A stretch of 64,000 bases of DNA from G963666705 sp963666705 (lineage in GTDB: Bacteria > Pseudomonadota > Alphaproteobacteria > CADEGL01). The notes under the pieces are model-generated. The model ran no database searches, was not told the origin of the DNA, and saw only the letters and a list, made by a program, of their open reading frames with translations. The DNA is taken from NCBI GenBank assembly GCA_963666705.2, contig CAXXKO010000009.1, positions 62,001 through 126,000 on the forward strand, read 5' to 3'. Positions 59,493-64,000 of this stretch are shown here, in pieces. The position numbers and the translations under genes were made by a program. The first letter of the stretch is position 1, and each line of letters begins with the position of its first letter.

Positions 59493-62400
59493 ATGGCGGG
59501 ACACAATGGCAATAATGGCAATAATGGCAGCGGCGGCAGCGGCTCGGGCGGTCCAGACGCGGGCGTTAAGCTCAAGGGCACCAAGGGCGACGATACGCTC
59601 ATCGGCGGCTCCGGCGACGACCGCCTCGAGGGCAAGGGCGGCGACGACCTGCTCGACGGCGGCTTGGGCGACGACCTGCTGATCGGCGGCAAGGGCGACG
59701 ATACCCTTCTCGGTGGCGCCGGCAACGACATTCTTTATGGCGATGGCAAGGGCAAGGGCTCGGGCTCGGGCTCCGGGTCGGGCAGCGCCTCCGGCAGCGG
59801 CTCGGGGAGCGGCGATCTCTCCTTCGACGACTATCTCGATGGTGGCGCCGGCAACGATTCGGTGTTCGGCCAGCAGGGCAACGACACCGGCAACTACGTG
59901 GCGGCGGAGAACCTGGGCGCCACCGACGTCTACGACGGCGGCTCGGGCATCGACACCCTGCGGCTCGATCTGACCTCGGCCGAATTCCTGAACCCGGTGT
60001 TGCAGGAGGATCTGCTGGAATACCAGTCGTACCTCGCCGTGCACGTCGATACGATCACCGGCGAGGCGGACGGCGCGGTGTTCCAATTCGACGCCTTCGA
60101 TCTGGCGGCGAGCGCCTGGGAGAGCCTGCTTGTCTTCGTCGACGGGGTCGAGACCAGCCTCCCGGACCTTCCCTTCATCGTCGGCAACACGGCGGCGGGC
60201 ACCCTCGATATCGGCGGGGGTGTCACGCCCACGGGCGACACCTTCATTCCAAGTGGCGCCATCAGCGGCGACACCTTGACGGCCACAAGCGGGATCATCG
60301 GCAACCAGGCGGGCTCGAGCGGGGTGGCGACGGTCTCGGGCGCCGGGTCCGAGCTGAACATCGGTTCCGGTGGCCTTACCGTGGGCAATGCCGGCACGGG
60401 CGCGTTGAGCGTATCGGCGGGCGGCGGGGTGATGATTGCGTCGGATGGTTTCAACAACCTGAGCGTCGGCGGGGAAGCCGGTGGCGACGGGTCCGTGACG
60501 GTCTCCGGCGCGGGCTCGCGCCTGGTCACCACCGGCCTCGACAACACGGTACAAATCGGCCGCGCGTCGGGCGCCGCGGGCACGCTTCTGGTCGAGGCGG
60601 GCGGCCAGCTCGAGACGCTGCATTTCGAGGTCGGCCGCGAGGGCGAGGGCACGGCGACGGTGACGGGCTCGGGCAGCACCATCATCGTCTCCAACGACGA
60701 TGGCCGGTTCTCGGCCCCCTACGACTACGAAGCGGGCTTCCTGCGGGTGGGCCGCGACGGCGACGGCGCCCTGAACATTCTGGATGGCGCGCATGTCGAG
60801 GTGCGCTCTGGCGACGTTGCGAGCGGCAACGACGACACCACGGTTCAGTTCATGCAAATTGGGCGCAACGCCGGCAGCATGGGCACGGTGGTGGTCGACG
60901 GCGCGGGCTCGATTCTCGACATTTTCTCGCTGAACCCGCCGGGTGGCCCGTTCGTCGAAGGCCCCGGATTGCAGGTCGGGCGTGGTGGCACGGGCACGCT
61001 GACGGTCAGCAATGGCGGCGACGCGCGGATTGACGGCCAGGGCGCGACGCTCGGCGTCGGCGCGCGGGCCGGCGGCGACGGTTCCGTGACGGTGTCGGGT
61101 ATTGGCTCGACGCTGAACGTCGACGCGCTGGGCGTCCAAGGTTTCGTCGCTGTCGGCGGCGCGGGCACGGGCTCGCTCGACGTGACCGGCGGCGCGAGTG
61201 CCGACTTCGTCAACTCGAGCCTGAATGTCGGCCTGCGGGCGAGCGCCGATGGCTCGGTCGCGGTGAGCGGCGCGGGCTCGACCCTCGCGGTCGGGCGGAC
61301 GCTCCATGTGGGCTTCGAGGGGACGGGCGCTTTGACGGTGGCCGCCGGCGCGGCGGTGACGGTGGGCGACGGGCTCCAATTCGGCTCCACGGCGGGCGCG
61401 AGCGGCGTCGGAACAGTGACGGGGGTGGGCTCCACCCTCGACGTTATCGGGTTCTTCGCCGTGGGCCAGGGCGATACGGCCGGCGGATTCGGGACGCCCG
61501 GCGTGGCGGCCGACGGCGCGCTCGACATCCTCGCGGGCGGCACGGTCAATGGCGAGAGCCTGCAAGTCGGCGAAGACCCGGATGGCACCGGTGCGGTGAC
61601 GGTGTCCGGGGTTGGATCCTTGCTGGACCTGTCAGGCAACGTGCGGCTCGGCTTCGCGGGCACCGGCTCGCTGGCCGTAACTGACGGTGGGCTGGTGCGG
61701 GCGTCTTCCGTCGACCTCTTCGGCGGCGGCACCCTATCGGGCAACGGGGTGGTCGAGGCGAACGTCACCACCCATGGGCTTGGGGCAATCGGCCCGGGAA
61801 GCTCGATCGACACCCTGACGATTGACGGCACCTTGCAAATGCTTGCCGGCGTTATCGACACCGAGATCGCCGGCACGAGTCCGGGCGCCGCAGTGGGCGG
61901 TCACGACGTGCTGGATGTGACCGAGCTTGCAAGCCTCGATATCGGCACGCTGCGCTTCAGCTTCATCGACGGCTTCGCGCCGGCGGCGGGAGACAGCTTC
62001 GGTTTCCTCACGGCCGGTGCCGCGAGCGGCAACATCACCGACCTGTCGATTGTCGTCGAAGGGCTGGCGGACGGCTTCCAGTTCGACCCCCTGGTCATCG
62101 CCCCCACCGGCGCGACGATCACCGCCGCCAACGCCGGCATTCTGGAGGCGAACACCACGCTCCTCTTCGGCTCCAACCATGCCGACATCTTCGATGGCGG
62201 CGCCGGCAACGACGTGCTCGACGGCGGCGGCTCGATGGATTCGCTCTCCGGCGGCGCGGGAAACGACACGCTTTTGGGCGGCGCCGACATCGACACTTTG
62301 GACGGCGGCGGCGGCAACGACGTGCTGGCGGGCGGCGCGGGTGACGATCTGTTCGTCTTCGATAACGGCGACGGCGACGACACCTTCACCGACTTCGATG

Positions 62401-62576
62401 CGCTCTCGGCGAGCGAGCAGGTTGATGTCTCGGGCTTCGGCTTCACGAACACCGGAGACTTCCAAGCGATCAATCAGGTCGGTGGGGATACGGTGATCGA
62501 GGTCGACGCGGACGATTCGATCACGCTCCTCGGCGTGACCGCGACCGATGTCGACGACAGCGACTTCGTCTTCTAG
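59493..62576 (+). CDS. RTX/beta-repeat extracellular protein (adhesin-like)
   Basis: This 1027-residue protein has RTX nonapeptides (GGxGxDxLx) at both ends: about residues 30-85 (GDDTLIGGSGDDRLEGKGGD) and about 900-960 (GGAGNDVLDGGGSMD). Between them is a Gly/Ser linker and some 600 residues of repeated beta units of the form VGxxGTGxLTVSxGGxV and VTVSGAGSxLxVG, probably a right-handed beta-helix. There is no Sec signal; the C-terminal RTX block and VDVSGFG/DDSDFVF end fit type I secretion, but no transporter genes are near. It is likely a calcium-binding surface adhesin or structural protein rather than a toxin. ATG 59493 follows GGGAG. Confidence 0.85.
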   Translation: MAGHNGNNGNNGSGGSGSGGPDAGVKLKGTKGDDTLIGGSGDDRLEGKGGDDLLDGGLGDDLLIGGKGDDTLLGGAGNDILYGDGKGKGSGSGSGSGSASGSGSGSGDLSFDDYLDGGAGNDSVFGQQGNDTGNYVAAENLGATDVYDGGSGIDTLRLDLTSAEFLNPVLQEDLLEYQSYLAVHVDTITGEADGAVFQFDAFDLAASAWESLLVFVDGVETSLPDLPFIVGNTAAGTLDIGGGVTPTGDTFIPSGAISGDTLTATSGIIGNQAGSSGVATVSGAGSELNIGSGGLTVGNAGTGALSVSAGGGVMIASDGFNNLSVGGEAGGDGSVTVSGAGSRLVTTGLDNTVQIGRASGAAGTLLVEAGGQLETLHFEVGREGEGTATVTGSGSTIIVSNDDGRFSAPYDYEAGFLRVGRDGDGALNILDGAHVEVRSGDVASGNDDTTVQFMQIGRNAGSMGTVVVDGAGSILDIFSLNPPGGPFVEGPGLQVGRGGTGTLTVSNGGDARIDGQGATLGVGARAGGDGSVTVSGIGSTLNVDALGVQGFVAVGGAGTGSLDVTGGASADFVNSSLNVGLRASADGSVAVSGAGSTLAVGRTLHVGFEGTGALTVAAGAAVTVGDGLQFGSTAGASGVGTVTGVGSTLDVIGFFAVGQGDTAGGFGTPGVAADGALDILAGGTVNGESLQVGEDPDGTGAVTVSGVGSLLDLSGNVRLGFAGTGSLAVTDGGLVRASSVDLFGGGTLSGNGVVEANVTTHGLGAIGPGSSIDTLTIDGTLQMLAGVIDTEIAGTSPGAAVGGHDVLDVTELASLDIGTLRFSFIDGFAPAAGDSFGFLTAGAASGNITDLSIVVEGLADGFQFDPLVIAPTGATITAANAGILEANTTLLFGSNHADIFDGGAGNDVLDGGGSMDSLSGGAGNDTLLGGADIDTLDGGGGNDVLAGGAGDDLFVFDNGDGDDTFTDFDALSASEQVDVSGFGFTNTGDFQAINQVGGDTVIEVDADDSITLLGVTATDVDDSDFVF

Positions 62577-62670
62577 GCGACCGCTCGAAGAGGGGAGCGG
62601 GCCGGCACCGATTCCGCGCAAGTGGAGAATGCGCTAGGCTTATCCATCGAACAGGCCGCGCCGCACCGCC

Positions 62671-63564
62671 ATGGCACGCTATGAAATCCCCGAGGGCTAT
62701 ACCGTCGGCCTCCTGGCCACCATGCCGCGGTCGGGCACCTGGTACTCGTTCTACTTCTTCGAGTTCCTGGACATCTACCTCTCCGGGCGGGAGACGCTGA
62801 GCACGCGCATGAGCCTGGAGGTCTACGATTCGCTCCGCCTCGGCAAGATCAGCGTTCACAGCATCTGCCCGGGCTTCCCGGACCTCTACCACGGGCCGTA
62901 CCGGGCCGCCTGGGACGCACTCGCGTTCTACGTGGACGGCTACGACTACGGCACCCAGAAGTTCATCGGCGCCAACATCGGCGCCTATTCCCCGGCGCTG
63001 AACCCGGGCGTGCGGATCATCTATCTCTACCACAATCCGCTCGACCAGGCGGTCTCCTACTTCCGCCACGCCCGACACAACAAGAACCAGCAGAAGGTGG
63101 TGCGCACCGGCACCGACGGCGCCGCGGTCGAGCTGACCACCACCTCTCAGTACCTGCGCCTCGCGGGGATCGAGGCCTACATCAAGCAGTACTTCACCTT
63201 CCATGCCATGGCGGACGCTTATGGGGAGAACATCCTCATGGTGCCCTACGAGCGCCTGGTCGGGGATCCCGAAGCCAGCTTCGCCCGCATGCTGGCGTTC
63301 TGGGGGTTCGCGCTGGACACGCCGTTCAAAGAGGCGTGTTTCCACAAGGCGCTCAAATCCTGCACGCCCGAGAGCCTCAAGAATATCGAGGCGGCGCTCG
63401 ACAGCGCCCTGGCGCGGGACCAGACGGCCCCTGGCGAGAGCCATATGCGCGGCGGCGCGGTGGGCAAATGGCGCGATCACCTGGACCAATCCGACCTCGG
63501 CTTCGTCGCCGCGCGCCTGGCCGAGTTCGGCTTGTCGCTTGATGCGTTCGAGCGGGTGTGCTGA
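62671..63564 (+). CDS. Sulfotransferase domain protein
   Basis: This 297-residue protein has the PAPS-binding 5' phosphosulfate loop ATMPRSGTWYSF (Pro19-Trp24) and the 3' phosphate motif IIYLYHNPLDQAVSYFRHA, followed by MVPYERLVGDPEASFARMLA, typical of sulfotransferase families 1 and 3. It transfers sulfate from PAPS to a carbohydrate or hydroxylated small molecule. Its position 94 nt after the RTX gene may indicate modification of a surface polymer, but they need not be linked. ATG gives the conserved start. Confidence 0.87.
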   Translation: MARYEIPEGYTVGLLATMPRSGTWYSFYFFEFLDIYLSGRETLSTRMSLEVYDSLRLGKISVHSICPGFPDLYHGPYRAAWDALAFYVDGYDYGTQKFIGANIGAYSPALNPGVRIIYLYHNPLDQAVSYFRHARHNKNQQKVVRTGTDGAAVELTTTSQYLRLAGIEAYIKQYFTFHAMADAYGENILMVPYERLVGDPEASFARMLAFWGFALDTPFKEACFHKALKSCTPESLKNIEAALDSALARDQTAPGESHMRGGAVGKWRDHLDQSDLGFVAARLAEFGLSLDAFERVC

Positions 63565-63630
63565 GACGGGTCCGAACTGGCCGATTGGCCCGCCACACGG
63601 CGCGGCCGTGCCACCACCGGGAGGACCGAC

Positions 63631-64000
63631 ATGCCGTTCGCCGAGACCGATGACGGGGTCAAGCTCCATTACGAGGAGACCGGGCAGGGCGCGCCCGTGA
63701 TCTTCGTCCACGAGTTCGCCGGCGACTGCCGCAGCTGGGAGCCCCAGGTCCGCGCCTTCGCGCGGCGCAATCGCTGCATCACCTACAACGCCCGCGGCTA
63801 CCCGCCCTCGGACGTGCCCGAGGCCGGTGCCATGTATTCCCAGGCCCGGGCCTGCGCGGACATCAAGGCCGTGCTCGACCATCTGGGGATCGAGCGGGCG
63901 CACGTGGTCGGCCTCTCCATGGGCGGCTTCGCCACGCTCCATTTCGGGCTCACCCACCCCGGCATGGCGCTCTCTCTCGTGGTCGCCGGCTGTGGCTATG
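63631..64000 (+). CDS. Alpha/beta hydrolase (N-terminal fragment)
   Basis: The first 123 residues of an alpha/beta hydrolase are visible and the gene runs off the right edge. The oxyanion region VIFVHEFAGDCRSWEPQVRA and the nucleophile elbow VVGLSMGGFATLHFG (Ser in G-x-S-x-G) are present. GGGAGGA precedes ATG by 5 nt. The substrate cannot be inferred; relatives are esterases, haloperoxidase-like enzymes and enol-lactone hydrolases. Confidence 0.85.
   Translation, partial: MPFAETDDGVKLHYEETGQGAPVIFVHEFAGDCRSWEPQVRAFARRNRCITYNARGYPPSDVPEAGAMYSQARACADIKAVLDHLGIERAHVVGLSMGGFATLHFGLTHPGMALSLVVAGCGY

Overview
This window comes from a GC-rich alphaproteobacterium with ubiquinone respiration, probably a marine or host-associated Rhodospirillales/Kiloniellales-like lineage. 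That placement is an inference from the rpmH-rnpA-yidD-yidC order, Coq7, DddP, a laminarin-type GH81 enzyme and many osmolyte and peptide catabolism genes; no rRNA or other phylogenetic marker is present. Coding density is high, codon use is strongly G/C-ending, and reverse-strand shadow frames are common.

Layout. 1-1052: rpmH-rnpA-yidD-yidC on the minus strand behind a clear sigma70-like promoter. 1171-8482: a TVP38-type membrane protein with a disulfide-reductase-fold flavoprotein, a tiny exported CNPC-repeat protein, an orphan histidine kinase, coq7-dsbB, a YqaA-type protein and an FAD amine oxidase-like gene. 8479-9419: a 270-bp palindromic mobile element (family A), a half tRNA-Leu and an intact tRNA-Leu(CAA). 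9420-13995: a large GH81 endo-1,3-beta-glucanase with repeated accessory modules, split by a 1-nt frameshift. 14319-28174: a methylated-osmolyte block with a GbcA-like Rieske oxygenase, a CaiB-type CoA transferase, an MttB-family methyltransferase, an FAD/GcvT dehydrogenase, a DddP-type DMSP lyase, a TacA/TacT-like toxin-antitoxin pair, a class III aminotransferase and a GMC oxidoreductase. 28327-37683: a Dpp-type ABC transporter operon, one intergenic gap of which carries a family A element, then a dioxygenase/ketopantoate reductase-like/amidase operon. 37752-42608: three tandem DHA2-type MFS pumps. 42801-47818: a complete Liv-type ABC transporter.

47953-58878 is more mobile: an NlpC/P60 hydrolase, an IS110/IS1111-like element sitting in a second palindromic repeat family (B), a 117-bp tandem repeat (C), an adenylate cyclase, an unrecognised two-gene unit whose second gene carries four near-identical 102-bp TPR units and a 2-nt frameshift, an IS1202-like element with a 16-bp target duplication, and an FAD oxidoreductase. 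The window ends with a large RTX/beta-repeat adhesin-like protein, a sulfotransferase and a partial alpha/beta hydrolase.

The genes suggest a heterotroph that imports peptides and amino acids and strips methyl groups or cleaves sulfonium and betaine osmolytes. The least explained items are the family A and B palindromic elements, the CNPC protein and the 52.9-55.7 kb gene pair.
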